From Hydrogenophaga intermedia (GTDB taxonomy: Bacteria > Pseudomonadota > Gammaproteobacteria > Burkholderiales > Burkholderiaceae_C), in the NCBI RefSeq assembly GCF_023715105.1, contig NZ_JAMBNO010000008.1:62001-126000 (forward strand): 64,000 bases of DNA, in the 5' to 3' direction. This document shows positions 44,467 through 51,856 of the stretch, piece after piece; position 1 is the first letter of the stretch, and each line of letters begins with the position of its first letter. The notes below the pieces were generated by a model. That model ran no database searches and was not told the origin of the DNA. It saw nothing but the letters and a program-made list of their open reading frames with translations. The translations under genes and the position numbers were made by a program.

Positions 44467-45561
44467 ATGAAACGTTCGACCTTTGTCCGCCTCTCGGCCA
44501 TTGCGCTGGCCGCTTCGGCCGCCATGGCCCTGCCGCTGGCCGCTTCGGCCCAGCAGGTCATCAACCTCACGGTGGCCTCCAGCCACCCCACCACCATTCC
44601 GTGGGTCGGCTTCATCAAGGACGTGTTCATGCCCGAGGTGGACAAGCGTCTGGCCGCGGGCGGCAAGTACAAAATCCAGTGGCGCGAGGCCTTCGGCGGC
44701 CAGCTCTACAAGGCCAACGCCACCCTCACCAGCGTGGAGCAGGGCATCACCGACATCGGCTGGGTGTTCAGCTACCTCGAACCAGCCAAGATGCCGCTGT
44801 CACAGGTGAGCGCGCACACGCCCTTCACGACCAGCGACACCCGCATCGTGCTCGGCGCCATGACCGAGATGATCGAGAAGAACCCCGCCTTCAGGGCCGA
44901 GTGGGACAAGTACAACCTGGTGTTCCTGGGTGCCACCGGTTCCGACACCTACGATCTGTGGACCAAGTTCCCGGTGAAGTCGATCGACGATCTCAAGGGC
45001 AAGAAGATCTCCGCCCCCGGCATCCTGGCCCTGTGGCTGCGCGGCGTTGGCGCCACGCCGGTCGACGGCGCGCTCACCACCTACTACACCGACATCCAGA
45101 CCGGCGTGAGCGAAGGCACGCTCTCGCTGGCCACCGGCATCCTGCCGGCCAAGGTGTACGAGGTGGCGCCTTACGTGACCAAGGTCAACATCGGCGTGGT
45201 GTTCTCCGGCGGCGTCGCCATCAACAAGGACAGCTGGGCCAAGCTGCCGCCCGAGGTGCAGCAGGCCATGCGCGAAGCCGGTGCCGAATACACCCGCCGC
45301 CACGGCGAGGACCTGGTGCAGCGCCACCAGACTGCCATGAACCGCATGGTCGAACTCGGCAAGACGCAGAACCCGCCCGTGACGGTGACGCCCATGTCGG
45401 ACGCCGACCGCCGCAAGTGGATCGACAACCTGCCCAACCTCTCGGCCGAGTGGGTGAAGAACAACGAGGCCCGCGGCGTGCAGGCCAAGCCGCTGCTCAC
45501 GCAATACATGGCCGCCGTCAAGGCGCGTGGCGCCAAGCCCGAGCGCGACTGGGAGAAGTGA
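44467..45561 (+). CDS. TRAP transporter solute-binding protein DctP, copy 2 (orphan)
   Basis: A 364-residue receptor strongly similar to the copy at 34885, sharing 'ASSHPTT-PWVGF/L', 'FGGQLYKANATLTSV' and 'YYTDIQTGVSEGT'. A Sec signal peptide is clear ('MKRSTFVRLSAIALAASAAM', cleavage near 'ASAQQ'). GGAGACAAG spans 44457-44465, immediately before the ATG at 44467. No DctQ or DctM gene follows: the next gene is convergent. The protein therefore probably delivers its ligand to the DctQM complex encoded 8-10 kb upstream, or to one outside the window. Confidence 0.9.
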   Translation: MKRSTFVRLSAIALAASAAMALPLAASAQQVINLTVASSHPTTIPWVGFIKDVFMPEVDKRLAAGGKYKIQWREAFGGQLYKANATLTSVEQGITDIGWVFSYLEPAKMPLSQVSAHTPFTTSDTRIVLGAMTEMIEKNPAFRAEWDKYNLVFLGATGSDTYDLWTKFPVKSIDDLKGKKISAPGILALWLRGVGATPVDGALTTYYTDIQTGVSEGTLSLATGILPAKVYEVAPYVTKVNIGVVFSGGVAINKDSWAKLPPEVQQAMREAGAEYTRRHGEDLVQRHQTAMNRMVELGKTQNPPVTVTPMSDADRRKWIDNLPNLSAEWVKNNEARGVQAKPLLTQYMAAVKARGAKPERDWEK

Positions 45562-45579
45562 GGCGCGAGCAGTGTCGGT

Positions 45580-45600
45580 GGCGGCGCACCGGGCGCCGCC
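45580..45600. terminator. GC-rich hairpin between convergent genes
   Basis: GGCGGCGC at 45580-45587 and its exact complement at 45593-45600 enclose a 5-nt loop. The hairpin lies in the 43-bp gap between the convergent DctP and catalase-like genes and could end both transcripts. There is no T-run, so it is not a textbook intrinsic terminator. Confidence 0.45.
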
Positions 45601-45604
45601 CCCT

Positions 45605-46612
45605 TCACTGCTGCTTCGAGCCTTCGCCCAGGCGGCGCCCCAGCGATACCGCGTAAGGCGCTGCCCGTGCCGCCAGCATCGGGTCGGCCGAGGGCTCCAC
45701 GCCCTTGGGCAACACCATCGGGTTGAAGGTGATGTTCAGACACGCACCGCCGGCGTCCTCGGCCACCGACGTGACGCGCAGCATGCCCAGGTTGACCTTG
45801 CGGCGGCCCTCCGGCAGCGGCACGGTGGCGTTGTCGAGGCGGTCACCCAGCTGTGCCAGTTCCAGGTTGAAGTTGAAGGCGACCTTGCCGTCCTTGACGC
45901 GCTGTCGCAGATCGTCGAACAGGAAGGCCGGCCCTTTGGCCTTGGCTTCCTCGTCGCTCAAGCCCTGCACGCCGGCCACGGGTTCGAAGATCCATTTGCC
46001 CCATTGTTTCTCGCCGCGCGCGTTGACGAACCCGAACGCGTGCACGCCCCAGTAATTCACGCTCGCAAAACTCGCGGGCACGGGTTGTGAGGCGAAGTAG
46101 CGCCCTTGCAGCAGCACCTCGGGGTTCGCATCGGCGAAGGCCTTCACGCGCGCCGGATCGGGTGCCCGGGTGGCCGGGTCGGGCCGCAGCGATTCCACCC
46201 GGCCCAGCATCTGCGCTGGTGAGGACGCGCCGAACACCGGCGACGAGATATTGCCCATCTGCCAGGTTTCGCCACCGGGCCCGTTGAACTGCAGTGCCAG
46301 GTTGCGTTGGCCCTTGGTGTTGTCGGGCGCCTTGGGGTTGGCACCGCCCACCGAGAACCGAACGATCACCGGCACTGCGCTGCCGCTGAACACGGACGCG
46401 GTGGACAGCGAGCGGGCCTCGGGCGTGCCCGTGAATTCGCCCATGGCACAGATACCTTTGGCGCCCGAGCGGCGATAGCCCTCGAACTTGCCGTTGGTGG
46501 CCTCGAAGGCATCGACCATGACGGTTGGGTCCACGTCCTTCGATTGCGCATGTGCGTGCGGCAGCGTCAGTACGGCAGCAGCGGCCAGGGTGGTCAGGAT
46601 GATCGGTTTCAT
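45605..46612 (-). CDS. Exported catalase-family peroxidase (SrpA-like) lacking the usual distal histidine
   Basis: A 335-residue exported haem protein of the small catalase family. A signal peptide ('IILTTLAAAAVLTLPHAHAQ') is followed by the catalase core 'VPVIVRFSVGGANPKAPD', 'NLALQFNGPGGETWQMGNIS' and a C-terminal region with the probable proximal tyrosine ('APYAVSLGRRL'). In related proteins the distal histidine lies in a 'HAKG' motif; here residues 50-53 read 'GAKG', so the histidine is a glycine. Peroxidase activity may thus be lost or altered. The start at 46612 follows AAGGAAACGC. It diverges from a metal exporter gene. Confidence 0.83.
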   Translation of the reverse strand: MKPIILTTLAAAAVLTLPHAHAQSKDVDPTVMVDAFEATNGKFEGYRRSGAKGICAMGEFTGTPEARSLSTASVFSGSAVPVIVRFSVGGANPKAPDNTKGQRNLALQFNGPGGETWQMGNISSPVFGASSPAQMLGRVESLRPDPATRAPDPARVKAFADANPEVLLQGRYFASQPVPASFASVNYWGVHAFGFVNARGEKQWGKWIFEPVAGVQGLSDEEAKAKGPAFLFDDLRQRVKDGKVAFNFNLELAQLGDRLDNATVPLPEGRRKVNLGMLRVTSVAEDAGGACLNITFNPMVLPKGVEPSADPMLAARAAPYAVSLGRRLGEGSKQQ

Positions 46613-46760
46613 GCGTTTCCTTGCTGGGGGTGAGGGGGGACGAATCGAACCGGGTGTCGACTCAAGGCGTAGTCGCAAGAAATGCATACGGATTACACAA
46701 GGGTAAACCCTATGTTGTAGGCTTCAGCAACGCCCCAGACAGCGCATTCCAGGCCTGACC

Positions 46761-47714
46761 ATGACCGGATCCGACCTCTCCTTCGGTCGCCACTCCCACG
46801 CATTCCACACCAGCGACGCCCACGCCGAGCGCGGCACCCGCTGGGTGCTGTGGATCACCCTCATCGCGATGGCGGTCGAGATCGTGGCGGGTTGGTGGTT
46901 CAACTCCATGGCGTTGCTGGCCGATGGCTGGCACATGGGTTCGCATGCGCTGGCCATCGGCTTGAGCGTGGCGGCCTATGCGGCGGCACGGCGCTACGCG
47001 CACGATCCGCGCTTTGCCTTCGGCACCTGGAAGATCGAGGTGCTGGCGGGCTTTGCCAGCGCGATTGCGCTGCTGGGCGTGGCCGCCCTCATGGCGTGGG
47101 TATCCGTGGAGCGCTTGCTCACGCCCCAGGCCATCGCATACCGTGAAGCAATGGTGGTGGCCGTCATCGGCCTGGTGGTGAACCTGGCGTGTGCCTTCAT
47201 CCTTGCGCGTTCCAAGGGCCACGCGCACCATCATCACGGGCATGGCCATGGAGATCACGGCCATGCGCATGGGCACGACGCCGGGCACGAGGACCTCAAC
47301 CTCAAGTCGGCCTACATGCACGTGCTGGCCGACGCACTGACCTCGGTACTCGCCCTTGTGGCACTGGCGGGCGGCTGGCTGTACGGGTGGGGCTGGCTCG
47401 ATCCGGCGATGGGCATCGCCGGTGCGGTGCTGGTGGCGTGGTGGGCGCGTGGCCTGCTGGTGCAGACGGCCACGGTGCTGCTCGACCGCGAAATGGACCA
47501 CCCGGTGGTGGAAGAAATCCGGGAGGTGGTGGAAGCCGACGGGCAGACGCACATCACCGACCTGCATGTGTGGCGCGTGGGCCGCGAGGTCTACGCCTGC
47601 GCGATCGCGCTCGTCACACGCGACGCCGCCCTCACACCGCAGGCGGTGCGTGGGCGGCTTGCCGTGCACGAGGAGGTGGTGCACGCGACCATCGAGGTGG
47701 TGCACCGGCCTTGA
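46761..47714 (+). CDS. dmeF: DmeF-like cation diffusion facilitator (Co/Ni/Zn exporter)
   Basis: A 317-residue CDF exporter. Helices and metal-site motifs include 'MALLADGWHMGSHALAIG' (His/Asp site) and 'YMHVLADALTSVLALVAL'. A long His-rich cytoplasmic loop near residues 155-175 ('HAHHHHGHGHGDHGHAHG') and the N-terminal 'HSHAFH' are typical of DmeF, which expels Co2+ and Ni2+. The C-terminal domain 'HITDLHVWRVGREVYACAIA' is the usual cytoplasmic metal-sensing ferredoxin-like fold. A short dyad AGGGT-AA-ACCCT lies about 60 bp before the ATG. No DmeR-type regulator is adjacent. Confidence 0.88.
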   Translation: MTGSDLSFGRHSHAFHTSDAHAERGTRWVLWITLIAMAVEIVAGWWFNSMALLADGWHMGSHALAIGLSVAAYAAARRYAHDPRFAFGTWKIEVLAGFASAIALLGVAALMAWVSVERLLTPQAIAYREAMVVAVIGLVVNLACAFILARSKGHAHHHHGHGHGDHGHAHGHDAGHEDLNLKSAYMHVLADALTSVLALVALAGGWLYGWGWLDPAMGIAGAVLVAWWARGLLVQTATVLLDREMDHPVVEEIREVVEADGQTHITDLHVWRVGREVYACAIALVTRDAALTPQAVRGRLAVHEEVVHATIEVVHRP

Positions 47715-47716
47715 AG

Positions 47717-47737
47717 CCCCTGCGCGGACGCGCGGGG
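47717..47737. terminator. Candidate hairpin between convergent dmeF and cytochrome c genes
   Basis: CCCC-GCGCG and CGCGC-GGGG can pair, with one bulged T, directly after the dmeF stop and before the convergent cytochrome gene. The loop is very short and no T-run follows, so the assignment is weak. Confidence 0.3.
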
Positions 47738-47748
47738 TGCCCGCGCCT

Positions 47749-48324
47749 TCAGGGCGCCAGTTGCGCCAGGTAGTGCGCCATTGCCTTCAGGTCGGCATCG
47801 CTCAGGCCGTAGAGCGAGGCGGCCATGATCGTGTCGCGCCCCGTGGCCTGCCCGCTCTGGAACGCACGCAGGCTGTGCAGCAGGTAGTCCTCGCGCTGGC
47901 CGGCCAGGCGCGGCATCTGCTCGCGGCCCAGGTAGGTGGGCAGGTGGCAGCTTGCGCACCGGTTGCCGTTGGCCACTTGCTCGCCGCGCGCGTACAGCGC
48001 AGCGTCCCGAGCGCCGGGTTGCGGCTTGAGCGTCTGCTGAGCGAAGTGCCTTGCCATCGCCGTGAGGTCGGCGTCGCTCACGCCGTCGAGAAGGCCTTTC
48101 ATGGACGGGATGTCGCGCAGGCCTTCGCGGATCATCACCAACTGGTTCTCCAGGAACACCAGCGGCTGGCCCGCGAGAGAGGGCGCGTTGGCCAGCGGGG
48201 CGGGGGCGCCGTCGGCCCCGTGGCAGGCAGCGCACGCGGCCAGGCGCTCGGGGAGCGTCTGGGCCGTCGTGCCGCCCACCGCGAGGGCCAGCAGCGCGCC
48301 GATCAGGATCAGCGCGCCCCGCAT
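47749..48324 (-). CDS. Di-haem cytochrome c (c4-like)
   Basis: A 191-residue exported protein with a signal peptide ('ALILIGALLALAVGGTTAQ') and two CxxCH haem sites, CAACH at about residues 31-35 and CASCH at about 123-127, each in its own class I cytochrome domain ('SLAGQPLVFLENQL' and 'RLAGQREDYLLHSL'). Likely a periplasmic electron carrier. Its ATG shares one base with the stop of the upstream sorbosone-dehydrogenase-like gene (TGATG), so it is probably the electron acceptor for that enzyme. Confidence 0.88.
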   Translation of the reverse strand: MRGALILIGALLALAVGGTTAQTLPERLAACAACHGADGAPAPLANAPSLAGQPLVFLENQLVMIREGLRDIPSMKGLLDGVSDADLTAMARHFAQQTLKPQPGARDAALYARGEQVANGNRCASCHLPTYLGREQMPRLAGQREDYLLHSLRAFQSGQATGRDTIMAASLYGLSDADLKAMAHYLAQLAP

Positions 48325-49574
48325 CAGCTGCCGTAGCTCACGCGGTAGATGGCGCCGAGCTGCTCATCGGAGACCAGCAGCGAGCCGTCCTTCATCTGCA
48401 GCAGGTAGGCCGGGCGGCCCCAGAAGCTCTGGTCGGCCTCGTTCATGAAGCCGGTCATGAAGGGCACGACCTGCGCGTTCTTCCGATCGGCCGTGGCCTT
48501 GACCATCACCACGTCGTAGCCGATCTTCTTCGTGCGGTTCCATGAGCCCTTGCGCGCGTTGAACAGCACGCCGCGGTACTCGGGCGGGAACATGGTGCCG
48601 GTATAGAAGGTCACGCCCATGCTGGCGGCGTGCGGCCCCATCAGCGCCACGGGCGGCTCCACGCCAGCACAGGCGTTGGCCTTCTTCACGTCCGGGTCGG
48701 GGATCTTGCCTTCATGGCAATGCGGGAAGCCGTGGTTCAGGCCCGTGGCGCGCATGCGGTGCATCGTGTCGTTGGGCGTGTCGTCGCCCATCCAGTCGCG
48801 GCCGTGGTTGCTGAACCAGAGTTCGCGCGTCTGCGGATGCCAGTCGAAGCCCACCGTGTTGCGCACGCCGGTGGCCACCACCTCCATGCCCGATCCGTCG
48901 GGGTTGTAGCGGCGGATCTGCGCGTACTCCGGTGTCGGCAGTTCGCAGATGTTGCACGGCGCGCCGAACGGCACGTAGAGCTTGCCATCGGGCCCGAAGG
49001 CGATGTACTTCCAGTTGTGGTGCGGCTCTTTCGGCAGCTTGAAGGCGGCGGTCATGTCCACCGGTTGCGCATTCGGGTTGGTGGCGATGCCGTCGAAGCG
49101 CAGCACCTTGTCGATCGCCATCACGTAGAGCGAACCGTTGCGGTACGCCACGCCGGCGGGCTGGTTGAGCTTGTCGACCACCGTGCGCACGCTGCGCGCG
49201 CTGCCGGTGTCGCTGACCTCGTACACGCGGCCGATGCCGCGCGTGCCCACATAGATCTTGCCGTTGTCGCCCATGGCCATGGCGCGCCCGCCCGGCAGGC
49301 CGGTGGCCCAGATCTCGACCTTGAAGCCCGGCGGCAGCTTGATGCGGTTGATGGGGATCTGGTCGGCCGGCGTCACCGTCATCTTGCCGGCCAGCGGTGC
49401 CAGGGTGGAGCTGGCCATGCTGGCAGGCATGCCTTGCTTCCAGGCGGGTTGCGGTGCGGCCGCAGCGGGGGCGGCGGGCGCGGCCGCGGGCGGCGCGGCC
49501 TTCTGTGCGCAGGCCGTCAGCACGAGCGCGGCCACCGCGCCCAGCACGCCCGGGCGGGCGAGGGACTTGATCAT
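48324..49574 (-). CDS. PQQ-type sugar/sorbosone dehydrogenase-like lipoprotein
   Basis: A 416-residue protein of the soluble glucose/L-sorbosone dehydrogenase beta-propeller family, which oxidises sugars or aldehydes with PQQ. A lipobox ('LVLTACAQK') indicates lipidation at the Cys, followed by an Ala/Pro-rich linker ('APAAPAAAAP'). Family segments are 'LPPGFKVEIWATGLPGGRAM', 'DKLNQPAGVAYRNGSLYV', 'HHNWKYIAFGPDGKLYVPFG' and 'VGFDWHPQTRELWFSNHGRD'. Start at 49574 with GGAGACAA upstream. The co-transcribed di-haem cytochrome supports a periplasmic dehydrogenase. PQQ synthesis genes are not in the window. Confidence 0.87.
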   Translation of the reverse strand: MIKSLARPGVLGAVAALVLTACAQKAAPPAAAPAAPAAAAPQPAWKQGMPASMASSTLAPLAGKMTVTPADQIPINRIKLPPGFKVEIWATGLPGGRAMAMGDNGKIYVGTRGIGRVYEVSDTGSARSVRTVVDKLNQPAGVAYRNGSLYVMAIDKVLRFDGIATNPNAQPVDMTAAFKLPKEPHHNWKYIAFGPDGKLYVPFGAPCNICELPTPEYAQIRRYNPDGSGMEVVATGVRNTVGFDWHPQTRELWFSNHGRDWMGDDTPNDTMHRMRATGLNHGFPHCHEGKIPDPDVKKANACAGVEPPVALMGPHAASMGVTFYTGTMFPPEYRGVLFNARKGSWNRTKKIGYDVVMVKATADRKNAQVVPFMTGFMNEADQSFWGRPAYLLQMKDGSLLVSDEQLGAIYRVSYGS

Positions 49575-49742
49575 GGGTTGTCTCCTGAAAGTTCGAGTTG
49601 TTCGTTGTGGCTTGTCCGCCGGCATAGGTCGGTAGGCATGCCAACAAACATCCTAACGTCAGGCGATCAGGTCTGCATTGCGGCAGACCCGCATTCCGTG
49701 AAGGTCAATGCCTATGGCCGCGATAGCCCTTAGCATCGCGCG

Positions 49743-50354
49743 ATGGACCTGAACACCTGGCTCATCTACCTCATCGCGGCGGTCGGCCTGTCGCTTTCAC
49801 CCGGGCCCAACGGATTGCTCGCGCTCACGCACGGCGCGCTGCACGGGCGCCGGCTCACGTTGTTCACCATCGCGGGCGGGGCGCTGGGCTTTGTGGTGCT
49901 GATTGCACTGTCCATGTTCGGCATCGGCGCGCTGCTGCAGACCTCGCTGCTGTGGCTCACGGTGCTCAAGTGGGTGGGTGGCGCCTATCTCGTGTGGTTG
50001 GGCATCCAGGTCTGGCGCTCGCCGCCGCTGGGTGCCACCCTCGCGGCCACCGGCGGGCAGGCGCGCGCGGGCGTGCTGTTCCGTCAGGGCCTGCTGTCGG
50101 CGGTCACCAACCCCAAGGGCATCCTCTTCTTCGCCGCCTTCCTGCCGCAGTTCATCGACCCGGCGCGCAGCCTGTGGCTGCAGTTCGTGGTGATGGCCGG
50201 CACCTTCGCGCTGGTGGAGATCGCCACCGAGCTGTTCATCGCCAGCGCGGCGCACCGCATCCGCCCCTGGTTGCAGCGTGTGGGCAAGGCCTTCAACCGC
50301 GCCTGCGGCGGGGTGTTCATGGCCATTGGCGCCGCACTGCCGTTGCGCGGGTGA
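49743..50354 (+). CDS. LysE/RhtB-family exporter
   Basis: A 203-residue inner-membrane protein of the LysE superfamily, which exports amino acids or related metabolites. The family signature is near the N-terminus ('SLSPGPNGLLALTHGALHG'), followed by 'WVGGAYLVWLGIQVW' and 'GLLSAVTNPKGILFFAAFLP'. Five to six hydrophobic helices. Its stop overlaps the next ATG (TGATG), so the SdiA-regulated-type gene is co-translated. The ligand is unknown. Confidence 0.9.
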   Translation: MDLNTWLIYLIAAVGLSLSPGPNGLLALTHGALHGRRLTLFTIAGGALGFVVLIALSMFGIGALLQTSLLWLTVLKWVGGAYLVWLGIQVWRSPPLGATLAATGGQARAGVLFRQGLLSAVTNPKGILFFAAFLPQFIDPARSLWLQFVVMAGTFALVEIATELFIASAAHRIRPWLQRVGKAFNRACGGVFMAIGAALPLRG

Positions 50355-51268
50355 TGCGCAAGGCGCTCTGGGCCGTTGCCCTGGTTTTGCTGGCCGCAGC
50401 CTGGTACTTCAAGCTGCCCGCACTCGGTTACTACTGGGTCAACACCCGTCTCGCGTCACCCGACTGGGTGGGTCGATCCGTGAACCTGGCGTCGTACCGT
50501 GCGGTGGTCGAGGGCCAGGTCATCGAGGGGCTCACCCGAAACACCTCGGGCCTCACGTTCAACACGGCCACAGGCACGCTGTTCACGGTGATCAACCGGC
50601 CGCCGCAGGTTGCCGAGCTGTCGCGCGATGGGCGATTGCTGCGGCTCATTCCCATCGAAGGGGCGAACGATCCCGAGGGCATCACGCACGTGGATGGCGA
50701 CCGTTATGTGATCTCGGACGAGGACAGCCACAGCCTCACCTGGGTCAGCATCGACGCCAGCACGCAGCGGCTGTCCTTGAAAGGTCAGCCCCGGCTGGAG
50801 TTGGGCATCGACGTGGTGAACAACGCAAGCTTCGAGGGCGTGTCCTGGGATGCGGTGAACGGCCGCCTGTTCGTGGTGAAGGAAAAGCTGCCACTGCGCG
50901 TGCTGGTCATGACCGGGCTGCAAGAGGCCATGGCAGGAAAGGGCTTCGCGGTCAGCATCACCGAGTGGAAATCGGCCTCGGCGTCCACGCTGTTCATGAG
51001 CGATCTGTCGTCGCTCACCTTTCATGAACCCACCGGCCACCTGTTGCTGCTCAGCGACGAATCGGCCATGGTGGTGGAGTACGCGCCCGATGGCACGCCC
51101 GTGAGCTTGTTGCCCTTGTTGCGCGGCTTGAACGGCCTGCGCAACAAGGTCCCGCATCCCGAAGGCCTGGCATTGGGCGCTGACGGCGCGCTCTATGTGC
51201 TCTCGGAGCCCAATCTGTTCTACCGTTTCGAGCCACGCGAACGCCCCGCCTGGGCGTCACCTCGCTGA
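50354..51268 (+). CDS. SdiA-regulated domain (YjiK-like) membrane-anchored protein
   Basis: A 304-residue protein with one N-terminal membrane anchor ('ALWAVALVLLAAAWYFKLPA') and a periplasmic beta-propeller of the SdiA-regulated family. Typical segments are 'NTSGLTFNTATGTLFTVINR', 'GANDPEGITHVDGDRYVISD', 'NASFEGVSWDAVNGRLFVVK' and 'PHPEGLALGADGALYVLSEP'. The family includes E. coli YjiK and has no established biochemical role. The ATG at 50354 overlaps the LysE stop by one base. Confidence 0.85.
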   Translation: MRKALWAVALVLLAAAWYFKLPALGYYWVNTRLASPDWVGRSVNLASYRAVVEGQVIEGLTRNTSGLTFNTATGTLFTVINRPPQVAELSRDGRLLRLIPIEGANDPEGITHVDGDRYVISDEDSHSLTWVSIDASTQRLSLKGQPRLELGIDVVNNASFEGVSWDAVNGRLFVVKEKLPLRVLVMTGLQEAMAGKGFAVSITEWKSASASTLFMSDLSSLTFHEPTGHLLLLSDESAMVVEYAPDGTPVSLLPLLRGLNGLRNKVPHPEGLALGADGALYVLSEPNLFYRFEPRERPAWASPR

Positions 51269-51281
51269 GGCGCGTGGCCGC

Positions 51282-51719
51282 TCAGCCGCGTTTCACCCCG
51301 CCCTCGATCTGCTCACGCAGCCTCTCCTCCTGCTCGCGCAGCTCGGGCGTGAAGCTCTCGCCGAAGTCCTCTGCCTCGTACACGCGGCGGATCTCCAGCG
51401 TCGACTGCGGGCCGTTGGTGGGTTTGGGGCAGCGGCGGGCCCAGTCCACGGCCTCTTCCAGCGAGGCGCATTCCCAGATCCAGAAGCCGGCAATCAGCTC
51501 CTTGCTCTCGGTGAACGGCCCGTCGATCACGCGTGTGCCCTTGCCGTCGAACACCACGCGTGCGCCGCGCGCGCTGGGGTGCAGGCCATCGCCGCTTTTC
51601 ATCACGCCGGCTTTCACCAGCTCCTCGTTGAATGCGCCCATCGCCGCAAACTCGGCTTCGGTGGGCATGACGCCCGCTTCGGTGTCGGCATCGGCATGCA
51701 CCATGACCATGAATCGCAC
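51282..51719 (-). CDS. YciI/DGPF-domain protein
   Basis: A 145-residue protein of the YCII-related DGPF family. It starts 'MRFMVMVHADADTEAGVMPT' and contains the family hallmark 'VIDGPFTESKELIAGFWIWE', then 'SLEEAVDWARRCP'. Such proteins often sit beside ECF sigma factors or act as small accessory enzymes; no sigma factor is adjacent here. The tail is charged and coiled-coil-like ('ELREQEERLREQIEGG'). Start follows AGGAGACTGCC. Confidence 0.85.
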   Translation of the reverse strand: MRFMVMVHADADTEAGVMPTEAEFAAMGAFNEELVKAGVMKSGDGLHPSARGARVVFDGKGTRVIDGPFTESKELIAGFWIWECASLEEAVDWARRCPKPTNGPQSTLEIRRVYEAEDFGESFTPELREQEERLREQIEGGVKRG

Positions 51720-51856
51720 GGCAGTCTCCTGAGTGAAGCGGCGCCAGCCATTCTGGCGCCATCATCCGCTCGACGGGGCGTTGCGTCGGGTTTCGACAGC
51801 GTGTCTCGCCGTCCATCGGGAAAGCCCCGCTGCCGCCCGCGCGCGGCCTCACTACG

